Positions 35,377 to 44,721 of a stretch of DNA of 64,000 nt are shown here, piece after piece. The stretch covers positions 496,001 through 560,000 of the forward strand of contig CBDHFR010000004.1 in the NCBI GenBank assembly GCA_965262665.1, written 5' to 3'. The first letter of the stretch is position 1; the number at the start of each line of letters is the position of its first letter. This DNA is from CBDBND01 sp965262665 (GTDB lineage Bacteria; Pseudomonadota; Alphaproteobacteria; Rhodospirillales; Rhodospirillaceae). A program made the position numbers and the translations under genes. A model generated the notes under the pieces. It ran no database searches, was not told where the DNA came from, and was given only the letters and a program-made list of their open reading frames with translations.

Positions 35377-37705
35377 TGCCCTCGCGAGTTGGCAGAGATC
35401 CATCGGGCAAGACTGAAACATGGAATGCGCTGGATTGCTTCGGAAAAGAAATACCCCGCCTGAAGTATGAACTCGTTCCCGATTGATCATAGGGCCGCCA
35501 ACTATCCGACGAGGGCATTTCCACCCAGAGCTTACCGTTCGGCGATCTCCAATCTGCGATCCCGAGGTCTTGACGCCAATAGGGGGAATATTCTCCGCCA
35601 TTGGCGAGAGACGCCCAGCGTTTTCTCGCCCCGATAGAGCCGTCCGCGACCTCGAACCAGGCGAGATACGTCCTCGCGGCCTTATTGGACCCAAGTCCGC
35701 GTGGGAGTTCGGCAATATCAGCCAGACTGCGCCACTTCTGAAGTTTCTCCAGCACTGAGTCGGGAACCGAATAGGCGAGTACACTGTCTGGAAGCCGCTC
35801 TAGCGCGGAAGAATTCTTCCAACGCCAACTGGAAGATGTCGGACGAAGTGAAGAGTCTTTTTCAAGAATATCTCGCGCATCAACAAATGCGCACATCCCG
35901 TTATCGTTCCGAGAAAGAATGTAAGCACACACTTGAACATTTGCATCTAGAACACCCCAGCCTAAGTCGGCCAGCAATGTTAGTTTAGGGTCTGCTGAGA
36001 GCAGAAATGTTCTAAAATTTGTGAACGTTGCCTGAGTAAGAAAGGTGCGATCAGTGATACAGCCGACGGCGGAAGCGCCGAGCTCATGTGCGCGTCGAAC
36101 AAACGCTGCGTACAGATTCCCAGCGTCTTGTGGCTTGAGTTGATCAGCCGATAAAGAAGGTGCCGCTCCGAATGGCGGATTCATTAGGGCCACATCGAAG
36201 CGGGTTCGCAGCAAGTCGATGAGCGCTATCCCTTGGGCGGTGTCACCTGCGAAAAGGCGTCGGCGCACATTCGCAGTGCCACTTGCCGTCTCCGCAAAAC
36301 TCCTTAGCGCCTCAATAATTCGAACCTCGGCTTCATGAAAAAATTGGTCATCATCAATGCCCGAAAGATCGAAGGCGCCCTGTTTACGAATAGGCTCCAG
36401 ACCCGGCAGAAACCCGGTAGTCTGACGCTGATTTACAAATTGTTCGCGAGCGCGGCGCAACTCGACCGCGATAGCGTTTTCGATTCGCAGAAGTACACCG
36501 AGCTCACCTGCCAGACGGCTTTCGTCGACCATCTTCTTGAATAGGTCGCGGAGCAGAGGGAGCTCCAAGCGAGCAGCAAACTCTTCAACGAGAGCCTTAT
36601 CACCAGGCATCGATTCAGCCACAACGATATGCGTCCGTTGAATCCGCGGCCGCTTCGATGCAGCAATGCCGAGGTCTTTCCATGCACGCTGCGCGCGTAG
36701 CCAAAGCGCCAATGCAGCGATCTGCGCGCAACGTGGGTCGATGTCCACGCCATAAAGATTGTGTTCGATAATCAGCCTCGGCACCGCTCGACGCAGATCG
36801 GTCAGATCCGGGTAGTCATGCCTCAGGGATTGGCCTGTGGCCTCACAGCCAGGGACGGCCCCCGTAGCGGACCAAGCCTCCTCGTAGATCAGCAAAAGAA
36901 GATCGAAGCTGTAGAGCAAAAAGTGGCCTGAACCGCAGGCAGGATCAAGGATGCGGAGGTCTCGTGGATCTTTTCGTGGGCGTGGTTGAAGCACCTGGTC
37001 AGCGGGTCGCACAAGGTGCTCGCAGAGCACGGAAAGACGAGTATCCTCCCCATACATCTCCAACCAGAGTCGACCGAGCGTGTTATCAGTCAGAAATTGA
37101 ACGACATAGCGAGGCGTAAAAAATTGATTTCTTACTGCAAGATCCCGACTGCTACGCGGCGTTGGACTCTCGTCGCGCAACTCCCGACGCTCTTCGTCAC
37201 TATTGAAAAATTGGTATACCCACCCGATAGTCTCATCATTGCCCCAAACCCCAGACAAGTCAGGCGCGTTTAGGATTGTTAGCAGAGCCTCGAACGTATG
37301 CCGCTTTGGCCAAAGCACTGAGGCAGCATCGCGTCGGTCAAACAAGACCTTTATCTCTGTCGAAAACTCGTCGAACAAGCTCTCAACATAAAGCCGATAG
37401 CCTGTTCCATCGGTGAGCAGTGCTATCCCAGGAGCCATCCCACAGAATTCACGATAGCCGGCAGACTGTTCACCCTTCGTGATGCATTCCTGCACAAGCT
37501 CGCGCGCTTCCAGCATCTTGAGCGCGATGAAGCGATTAAGCGTCGTGAAAGCGGCATCGCGCACATAGTCTGTGACGGCCTCCACGGCGGTCATTCCTGC
37601 GGCGCGCTTATGGTCGATCACAGCGACGATTTTTCCTCGCTGAAACCGCTGGCGACCTGACAGGTGGACGCCTCCCTCTGGAACAATCACGCCGCTCCGC
37701 AGCAC
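35306..37705 (-). pseudogene. pglX: BREX methyltransferase PglX, start lost and C terminus truncated
   Basis: PglX is the adenine methyltransferase that marks host DNA in BREX phage defence. Motif I is LDPACGSGHFLLYSFDLL and the catalytic motif DVALMNPPFG. The conserved entry NQFFTPRYVVQFLTDNTLGR is present. The reading frame is open upstream to the brxC stop (DKSTRNAIERATQQARKLLD is clearly coding) but has no start there. The sequence TGATCGGCACC looks like an ATG overlap broken by one inserted C. The first usable codon is GTG 37705. At about 35430 homology stops and about 40 basic residues antisense to an Mrr fragment follow. At about 800 residues it is well short of the usual 1100-1200. 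Confidence 0.8.
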
Positions 37706-37816
37706 ATCGAACGTGCCTTCAAGCTGTGACGAGAAATCCTCATCCAGCAGCTTTCGCGCCTGCTGGGTCGCCCGCTCAATTGCGTTGCGCGTCGACTTAT
37801 CGATGTCGGGTGCCGA

Positions 37817-39244
37817 TCACTGGACAATCACCTTCTTGCCGGTGCCGATCAGGCGCGAGCATTCCTCCCGAATGCCGGCGAGAGCGGCGTCGAGCTGCTC
37901 TTCGGTCTCAACCCCTCCGGAAAAGTAGCCGCCCAGCTTCACGGTCGCGACACGATCGCCGTCAACGATGCGGTGCAATTCGGCGATCGCATCCTGCAGA
38001 CGGGTCTCGCAGGCATCCAGCTCCGACCGGAGTTGCGGAATCGGCACGCGCTCCTGATCCCGTGTCGTTCCGCGCTCCAGCGGCGCAGCCACCTTCTTCT
38101 GCTGCTCTTGGTCGATGCTATCCCAGCTGGGCGTCTGAGCCAGCCGTTCGAGTGCTTGGGTGTGGGCCTCAATCCGCGCTTCCAACGCTTCGTCGAACCG
38201 CCGCGCATACTCAGCCTCTATCGCCGACGCGTGCTGCTCAATCGCCGGCAGCTCGCGATAGAAGGTCTCGCGCGCAAACAGGTCTTCGAGCTCGGCTGCC
38301 TTGGCTCGAAGGTCATCGCTTACGTCTTGCTCAATTCGCAGGAAGGGCCAAGCCTCCCGAAGCGCTTCGCGCGCCCGGTCGAGGTTCCGCAACCAGGGTT
38401 CGGACAATGCTTGCTCCAGTTCGGTGGCTCGTTTGATGGCGTCCTTGATGGATCGATGCGACGCATTGAAGGTGGCAATTGCATTGTCTTCTGAACCGCG
38501 CAGCACCGATTTCATCTGCCCGATTGCGCCGTCGAGCACCGCGGCACCTGGAAGCCGATTGGCACTGAGTTGCCCGTGAGCGGACGCAACCGGATCCTCG
38601 TGCCGGGCAATCTCCCTGCGAAGCTCGGCGACGATCACGCCAGCGTTCAGCTCCTTAACTTCGCTTCCAAACGTGTCCTGGAAGGCCTCCGACACCTTCA
38701 CCAGCTCCTCAAACTCGATGCCCTTCTTCGGTCGGAACGATGCTTGGCGGAAGAAATTGTTATTCGAAAACGTGTCGCGGGCCTCGAGTCCCGTGGCGGA
38801 ATCGATCGTCTGGTCTTTGCTGGTGGCCTGAATTTTCCCGGCGCGCAAAAGTGACAGGACGAGCAACCGAACGACTTCGAAATCCCAGCCGAAGGGTTCC
38901 TTGGCCAGTTCGTCAGCGAGATATCGCCCGCTTGCGGTATCGCCGTAGTTGGCGCGTTCCTCGATACGGGTCAGCACTTCAGCCAAGGCGCCGCTTTCAA
39001 CGCGAAAGACGGTCTTCCCTTTCTCGTCACGCAAGAGCCCGAGGCTACCCTCATGCGGCTTGTTTGGGGTCTCACGATAGGCATCAAAAATATTGGTGTA
39101 GTGAGACCGGATCGCGTCGGTCACGACATACTCATTAATTTCATCGCGCAGGATATCATCGGTGGTCTGATCGACCTTGATGACTTCCTCAATCCAGCGA
39201 TGGATGTCGTTCGCAAACAGACTTTCGATCGGTTCGTTCGCCAT
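37817..39244 (-). pseudogene. brxC: BREX protein BrxC lacking its P-loop ATPase domain
   Basis: BrxC is normally a protein of about 1200 residues with an N-terminal ATPase. Here 475 residues keep the N terminus (SLFANDIHRWIEEVIKVDQ to ETPNKPHEG, residues 1-66). They then jump straight to LGLLRDEKGKTVFRVESG and the C-terminal helical part ending SGGVETEEQLDAALAG ... GTGKKVIVQ. The Walker A region (usually GxxGSGKS directly after PHEG) and the rest of the ATPase are gone, yet the join is in frame and no other defect is seen. It could be a decay product or a selected short form. It sits 13 bp after brxB. Confidence 0.82.
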
Positions 39245-39257
39245 CACTGAAATCCCG

Positions 39258-39833
39258 TTAAAAGATTTTGGGGCGGTAGTTATGCTCGGCTGCGAGCACG
39301 CCCATGAACCTGAGCCCGGCGGCGCCGTCGAGATCGCCTGGGTAGAACAAGACTGTTGGCACCATGACCCGTCCCTTTAGCTGTTCCAACAAAGAGAACG
39401 TGCGGTAGACGGGGAATAAAGCGCCGGTCCGCATGATGAATACGATGTCGCGGAGCGGGTCCGGGTCGTCGGGCATTTTCGCAGCGACGAGATCAACCAG
39501 TGGCGTGTACTCCGACAGAACCGAATGTGCGGTCTCGACGATCGTGTCCGTGCCCTGTTCACGCTCTGCCGAAAACCATTCTTCGAGTGGCCGCTGAGAT
39601 CGCATCGCCTCATCCAGGCACTGAGCTAACGATATTCGACTTACGCGCTTCCTCTTTTGAGCAAGCCGTGTCTCAAGCAGGCTGATTTGTTTACGCAGAT
39701 CGAACTCCTCCTCGGGTTCGTAGTGGAACAGCGCGTAAGGCATGTCGTGATAAGCGCTGATGCGCTCACGTGGATCAGCCAGATCGAGAATGGCTTCGAG
39801 ACTGGTCTTGATGCGGTTTACGAGATCGCTCAT
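39258..39833 (-). CDS. brxB: BREX protein BrxB (DUF1788)
   Basis: This 191-residue DUF1788 protein has the family's hallmark stretches: RISAYHDMPYALFHY, LLETRLAQKRKRVSRISLA, LRDIVFIMRTGALFPVYRTF and TVLFYPGDLDGAAGLRFMG. BrxB is required in most BREX systems; its biochemical role is not well defined. It looks intact. Its start overlaps the brxA stop by 4 nt and brxC follows. Confidence 0.9.
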   Translation of the reverse strand: MSDLVNRIKTSLEAILDLADPRERISAYHDMPYALFHYEPEEEFDLRKQISLLETRLAQKRKRVSRISLAQCLDEAMRSQRPLEEWFSAEREQGTDTIVETAHSVLSEYTPLVDLVAAKMPDDPDPLRDIVFIMRTGALFPVYRTFSLLEQLKGRVMVPTVLFYPGDLDGAAGLRFMGVLAAEHNYRPKIF

Positions 39834-40614
39834 GCCACCATCCTTTCCGCATACTCGCAGGCATTGGCACAGGGCAGTGTGAGTTGCACGATGCTGCCGG
39901 CGATTTGGTAGTCGACCTTGCGGAACTGATGAAGTCGAAGCAGCTCCCGTTCGACATCCGACGACGACATGAGGAACATCCGCCAGTCTTCGGATGCGAG
40001 CACTTTTTGCGGGCTGCTCAATTCCTCCCGAATTGCATAGAGGAGGTAGACAAAACTACGCTCAGGCAGGTGGTGGCTCGCAAATTCTTTAACAACACTC
40101 CCGCGGAGTAAGCCGAAATCAACCGCCATTTTCAGTAAGGCGGCGGCCACGCGGTTCAGAGTCGTATCACTCCAACCATGTTCCGTAGTCCCACCTCGGC
40201 GACCAACACTGCGAAGATGCTCGTAAAGGTCTTCAGTTCGAACTCTATACGCACCCGAGACGAAGGTAGGGAAAGCCAATTTACAAGAAAATCGCGCAGC
40301 AAGAATTCATCGCGCGTCATATGCCAGAGGAGGATTGGCTTCCATTCTTCCATGGGGCAGCCATTCTTTGCGAGGAGTACTAACGCGCGATCACGGTCAA
40401 CTGGATCGAACCGCCGATTCAGCACCTTTGCAATGTCCCGAAGCCAAGTCATGGTGCTAGCGCCGATAAAGTTCTCGCGCCTCAGCCGATCGAGGTTGTC
40501 CATTTTGGAAAAGCCAAAATCCCACGCAGCAAAGACGGCGTACGTTTCAGCGATCATCGCCCCCTTAATGAGGGTGAACGACGAGGCGACGTGAGATCGA
40601 TCGGGCCTCTTCAT
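39830..40614 (-). pseudogene. brxA: BREX protein BrxA (DUF1819), frameshifted
   Basis: BrxA is a small DNA-binding-type BREX protein. Codons from ATG 40614 read to LLRDFLVNWL. Homology then continues in another frame as FPTFVSGAYRVRTEDLYEHL to the stop at 39830 (SEDWRMFLMSSSDVERELLR near the end). The switch lies in a T-rich stretch near 40265-40280, consistent with a 1-nt indel. Together about 255 residues would be full length. Overlaps of 4 nt with brxE and brxB show the original operon. A homopolymer sequencing error is possible. Confidence 0.75.
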
Positions 40615-41270
40615 GCGTTGGCCAATCGAGCATAAGGAACCGCGAGGGCGCCTGGTTCAGCACGTGCGAAACCGAGCGCAAGGGAAGCGATATCCTGATT
40701 TGTAGCGGTGAACGGTGCGGTTAGGGGCACTGCCCGTCCTTCAGCGGAGCGACGCAATCGTGAAAAAAGCTCGGAATCTTCGTCGGTAACCAGATTAAAA
40801 GAGTGGAGCACCGTCTTCAGCTCGGCCTCTTTCAAAGCTTCCAGCTCCAAGAAGAACGGCTTCCACTGATCAGCCTGGTCGAGCCAGCGCTCCCAATGTG
40901 TCTCGAATTTCTCTTCAACCGATTCAGGAAGCTGCCAGAGGGTGACGCTTTTGGGTGGATCAAACACCTCACGACAGCGGAAACCAGCGACTGAGAATAC
41001 GGAGCGAGCTTGGGCGAAATAATGTGTGCGCGGGAATCCCCGTCGGACGGCGGCGGTTCCCAGTCGGCTGAGCTGCCCAAGCGTATTCCACCACTTCGCG
41101 AGATCCATCTCACCGACGCGGGCGACGACTAATCGCAGCTTCAAGAGCCGATCAAAATCGATTCCCGCCAGCATCATTCGCGGCCCCCCCTGGATGCGGC
41201 ATTGACCAACGGGACGACCCAACCCGACGCTCAGAAAGCCAAGTGAGCGTCTATTGCGAGGGATAGGCAT
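40611..41270 (-). CDS. brxE: BREX-6 protein BrxE
   Basis: The 219-residue protein has LLKLRLVVARVGEMDLAKWW, RRGFPRTHYFAQARSVFSVA, VFDPPKSVTLWQLPESVEE and a C terminus rich in RRSAEGRAVPL. I recognise this as the BrxE family that marks BREX type 6; its role is unknown. ATG 41270 is chosen because AAGGAG lies 7 nt upstream, right after the HTH gene stop. It overlaps brxA by 4 nt. Confidence 0.7.
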   Translation of the reverse strand: MPIPRNRRSLGFLSVGLGRPVGQCRIQGGPRMMLAGIDFDRLLKLRLVVARVGEMDLAKWWNTLGQLSRLGTAAVRRGFPRTHYFAQARSVFSVAGFRCREVFDPPKSVTLWQLPESVEEKFETHWERWLDQADQWKPFFLELEALKEAELKTVLHSFNLVTDEDSELFSRLRRSAEGRAVPLTAPFTATNQDIASLALGFARAEPGALAVPYARLANA

Positions 41271-41271
41271 T

Positions 41272-41466
41272 TTAGCTCCTTCCCTCGTTTCGAGAATTTG
41301 CCTTCTGCGGCTCAATCCACCGGTCGATATCGACGCGCTTAAACCGCCACTGCCCGCGGACCTTAAATGCTGGCAGCTGGGCTTTTTGAGCCATTGTATA
41401 AACGGTCTTCTCGGCTACCTTGAGCAATTGGGCCACCTCCGGCAGCGTTAGGATCTCGTCCGGCAT
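41272..41466 (-). CDS. Small HTH (excisionase/MerR-like) DNA-binding protein
   Basis: This 64-residue protein is one winged HTH of the excisionase type: EILTLPEVAQLLKVAEKTVY then GQWRFKRVDIDRWI. It is the first gene of the BREX operon, with its stop overlapping the brxE ribosome site, and probably regulates the operon. It is too small to hold any other domain. Confidence 0.75.
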   Translation of the reverse strand: MPDEILTLPEVAQLLKVAEKTVYTMAQKAQLPAFKVRGQWRFKRVDIDRWIEPQKANSRNEGRS

Positions 41467-41877
41467 AAACCGGTCCTCACATAATAGGTGTTGGGAAAGG
41501 ATGCCAGACTTTGCCAGAGGGCGCTACCCTCCGGTCCCGGTCACTTGTAAACCGCCAGTCAGACGCTTCGGCATGCGGATGCTGGCAGCGTCCATGTTGC
41601 CACAGAGAGAAATTGATCTAAGCCCAGCGGAGATAGTCAGGCCGCGAGACGCTCGTAACGATGATGCAGGCCACCGACCTTGGGCAAGGAAACAACCTTT
41701 CCTGTCAAGGGCGGCGCAAAACTGGGCCAGTAGGGCGGGGTAAAAGTAGGCCAGTTTTGAGTTGCGATGATCGGTTGTTTTGGAGCGTGCGCGCGGGGCC
41801 CTGCGGCTCCCCATAAAGCAAGCAGGGTCCCGCGCGCATTGCCCCGTGAGGGGCAATTCCCGGTCAGTGCTTTTGAC
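41467..41877. other. Upstream region of BREX operon with IS21-like end repeats
   Basis: No gene is evident. The stretch 41705-41757 contains two copies of a roughly 24-bp unit (GGCGCAAAACTGGGCCAGTA, then GGGTAAAAGTAGGCCAG). The pattern recurs at 61315-61327/63335-63370 and resembles the multiple terminal repeats of IS21 elements. A GC-rich hairpin-like stretch follows at 41785-41850. The BREX promoter should lie near 41470-41560. Confidence 0.5.
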
Positions 41878-42156
41878 TGGCTTTGGAGGAATAGGTTATT
41901 TCGTAATCTGTAATAGACATTAACTTATTGATTTTATTTTAATAATAATTACTCCTACCCCTTGACGCCACCATTTAGTTCTGTTGCCGTAAGCATACCG
42001 TAAGGGGATTCATTACAACTACAGCGCATCCCAGCGCACGCTTGTCGTAAGCCTTCGGTCAGGCCGGGATGGAGCGCACGACGTTGCGACCATGGTCCGC
42101 GTCGGTGGAAACGCTTACAGGAATTCGGCAGCTCCTTGGGTATTTGTTTTGCCTTA

Positions 42157-43063
42157 GAGGCCGTTTCGAAAGGGGTTGAGTGGCCGGTGTCGATGTGATT
42201 CCAGGAAGGTTGCTGAAACCGATCTGGAGCCGCCATGTGGACGCCGACCACCCGAGAGCAGCATAGCCGCAAGGCGCTGCGTTATCAGACTGATTTGACC
42301 GCTGCGGAGTGGGTTGTGATCGAGCCTCATTTGCCTCCGGCTCATGGCACGGGACGGCCCCGGTCATGGCCGATGCGAGAGATCGTCAACGGCATTTTCT
42401 ACGTGATGCGGGCTGGCTGCCCTTGGCGCTTGCTGCCAAGCGATTTACCACCGTGGGGCACGATCTATCGCTGGTTCGCTAAGTTCCGCGACGACGGCCT
42501 CCTTGAGAAGATCAACCACTTTCTGGTCATGGCCGATCGCGAGCGGGTCGGACGCGAGGCCAGCCCGAGCGGCGCGATTATCGACAGCCAGAGCGTCAAG
42601 ACGACCGAGGCTGGTGGCCCCCGCGGCTACGATGCGGGCAAGAAGATCAAGGGGCGCAAGCGCCACGCGCTGGTCGACACCGACGGGCGCGGCCTCGTGC
42701 TCGAGGCGCATCCGGCGAGTATCCAGGACCGCGATGGTGGCGGGCCGCTGCTGTGCGCCTCACGCGGCTCGTTTCCGTTCATCGAGAAGGTCTTTGCCGA
42801 CAGCGGCTACGCCGGCGAGAAGGTCGCCACGGCCACCATGATCGCCGTCGAGATCGTGCGCAAAAGCCCCGATCAGGTCGGCTTCGCCGTCCAACCGCGC
42901 CGCTGGGTCGTGGAGTGCTTCTTCGCCTGGATCAACCGCAACCGGCGACTGGCAAAGGACTTCGAGGCCACCATCGCCTCGGCCCGCGCCTTCCTCTACG
43001 CCGCCTCCGTCATGCTCCTCGTCCGCAGATTGGCCCGAGCCGCATGACTTTCGAAACCGACTC
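42157..43063 (+). mobile_element. IS5-family element, copy 2 (907 bp)
   Basis: It has the same length and ends as copy 1, in opposite orientation, flanked by a perfect 3-bp TTA duplication. The undisturbed target is visible in the duplicated segment at 27992-27994, so the borders are certain. Confidence 0.95.
42235..43047 (+). CDS. IS5-family transposase (copy 2)
   Basis: This 270-residue protein has three visible differences from copy 1. Gly is Ser in HPASIQDRDG, Arg is Cys directly after the catalytic Glu (RRWVVECFFAWI), and a DNA change is silent or near-silent at SGYAG. The DDE residues are kept. The Arg-to-Cys change beside the catalytic Glu could reduce activity. Confidence 0.92.
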   Translation: MWTPTTREQHSRKALRYQTDLTAAEWVVIEPHLPPAHGTGRPRSWPMREIVNGIFYVMRAGCPWRLLPSDLPPWGTIYRWFAKFRDDGLLEKINHFLVMADRERVGREASPSGAIIDSQSVKTTEAGGPRGYDAGKKIKGRKRHALVDTDGRGLVLEAHPASIQDRDGGGPLLCASRGSFPFIEKVFADSGYAGEKVATATMIAVEIVRKSPDQVGFAVQPRRWVVECFFAWINRNRRLAKDFEATIASARAFLYAASVMLLVRRLARAA

Positions 43064-43629
43064 TTAGCCAGAATTCCGTGGTGCGTGCCGCAAAATCTAT
43101 CGACCAAGCTGCCGGTCGGCCGCGTCCAGCCCATTTGCGTACATTGTTCCGCTGAAAGCGAGAGGACCGTGGCTCCGGCCCAAGCAATCGTGTTCCGCCA
43201 TTCGTTCTCTGCCATATTTGGTGCCCCGATCAGCTTGGCAAAAAGAGTCCGCTGCGCATCCATCTCGTCCCGGTTTTGCCACACCATTTGAGAGACGCCC
43301 GCCAAAGTGCCTTCCGCCATTCTCAACCAGTCACGCCAGTTCTGTTGCGCCAACCTCTTGGACTTCTTCATTTGAACCTGTCCCTCCCGTTTACTCCATC
43401 CGCCAGCATTCATAATGCAAACCAACGAGATGTTCACACCTTGCGATCTGGCCAGCCCGCTCGACGGGACGTGGAATAGGGGAAACCTTGCCTAAGGAAA
43501 GGTGTGTCCGGGCGCTATTGTAGTATCGGACACACTTTCTGAGCGTCTACCGCACTTTTTCTTTTGAGGTCTATGGTAAATAAGATCTGTGCGGTGATTG
43601 CACCTGGAACGACCTTGCGCATCATCGCG

Positions 43630-44250
43630 TCATTCCTCCATCTCGAACGTAATAACCACCTGATTGTTGTAACGCCGCGCTGGACGGCCTTCGACAATTT
43701 TTGGTTTGTACTTCCAACGGGCCAGAGCCCGCTCTGCAGCGCGTTCAAAATACCCTGTTGGTTCTGCAGCGATTACGATGATGTCTTCGACGCCGCCGCT
43801 TTCAGTAATAGTGAACTCAAGCTGAACCCACCCATTGATACCGCGAGACGCAGCCCGCTGAGGATATTGCGGTGGTATGCGGACCAACGGAATCACATCC
43901 CCGTCTGTGGGCATGGCAAGTCCTGAACGATCGAGGTTTAATCCTCGGGAAAGTGCAGGTGCATTAATGGCGACACCACGTGAATCAGGAGCAGCATTTA
44001 TATTGAAATTCATGGGCGGTGGCGGCGGCGGTACGTCAGGCGTATCCGGACGGTCAGGTAAGGTTCGATCTTTTGTCTGGGCCGTTTCGTCCCGGTCTAC
44101 GCGGGTAAAATCGATCAAACCGCCGCGAAACTCTTCCGTAATTGCGTTCATGCCATGTGTGATGAGGTAGTTCATCAACCAGAATAAGGCAATGGTCACA
44201 AATATGGCTAAAGGAACGGATATTCCTAGGCGAATAGCCCTGGTATTCAT
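43630..44250 (-). CDS. TonB-like energy transducer protein
   Basis: TonB-type proteins transmit proton-motive force to outer-membrane receptors. The 206-residue protein has an N-terminal helix (LGISVPLAIFVTIALFWLM), a Pro-rich linker (DRPDTPDVPPPPPPMNF) and the C-terminal TonB fold (PPQYPQRAASRGINGWVQLE ... AAERALARWKYKP). ATG 44250 is the natural start. Downstream on the same strand a frame opening MRKVVPGAITAQILFT is cut after about 35 residues (43515-43630), probably the remnant of a partner gene. No ExbB/ExbD or receptor gene is nearby. Confidence 0.88.
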   Translation of the reverse strand: MNTRAIRLGISVPLAIFVTIALFWLMNYLITHGMNAITEEFRGGLIDFTRVDRDETAQTKDRTLPDRPDTPDVPPPPPPMNFNINAAPDSRGVAINAPALSRGLNLDRSGLAMPTDGDVIPLVRIPPQYPQRAASRGINGWVQLEFTITESGGVEDIIVIAAEPTGYFERAAERALARWKYKPKIVEGRPARRYNNQVVITFEMEE

Positions 44251-44648
44251 TGTTTTACTCCCATGGTTGGGGCATCTTCTGTTGATGAGACGCGCCCTGT
44301 AAACCCCCTGAACACCAGCGGTCGGGGAGTGGCGCAACGTGACAATGCATCTGCCGATTAGGCCGATGGCATCTTCATCAGGCCAAAAAGGCTCTTAAAC
44401 TGGGAGACTACTAACGAGAGCCCTTTAGGACCCATTTGTGGGTTTTGATGGCTCAAAAGCAGCGACGATCTTCATTTTAGCACATTACCGTCTCGCTGGG
44501 GAGGTATATCCGTGGCCCAAAAAGTCAAGACCCCTAATAGGTAGCATGCCGTGGGGCCTTTCAATCTCCCGATTTTCGTCCAGCCGATCCTGCCACCATA
44601 ACGCAGGCGCGCCTGTCCGTTCCGCAAATATCATTTGCTTGGACTGGG
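44251..44648. other. TonB upstream region and left half of an IS-split reading frame
   Basis: 44251-44420 should hold the tonB promoter; I see no gene there. From 44485 to 44648 a minus-strand frame (QMIFAERTGAPALWWQDRLD) reaches the IS3 end. It continues in frame beyond the IS at 46161 (HKIKLICTQSK) if the IS and one 8-bp duplication are removed. The protein is unknown. Confidence 0.4.
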
Positions 44649-44721
44649 TGTCCGTCATCAAAACAAATGGGACTGTTGAGCGTGTTTCATAAGGGAGGAT
44701 CGGGCTCATCTTTGTTTGATG

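Larger units (their letters stand above)
41878..43294. repeat. Segmental duplication, copy B, interrupted by IS5
   Basis: 41878-42156 and 43067-43294 match 27716-28222. IS5 lies between with TTA on both sides (42154-42156, 43064-43066), the exact duplication expected from the empty site in copy A. Confidence 0.92.
41955..43371 (-). pseudogene. Hypothetical protein gene (copy B) split by IS5
   Basis: This copy has its own start at 43371 (KKSKRLAQQNWRDWLRMAEG, preceded by GGAGGG) and runs through VWQNRDEMDAQRTLFAKLIG and EWRNTIAWAGATVLSLSAEQ to GILAK, where IS5 interrupts. The rest resumes at 42153 and ends at 41955. Family unknown; the Trp-rich amphipathic start is loosely phasin-like, but I would not assign it. 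Confidence 0.6.

Noticed and set aside
35110..41466. Calling the BREX locus a working defence system
   Set aside because: Core parts are missing or broken: the ATPase of BrxC, PglZ, and the ends of PglX.
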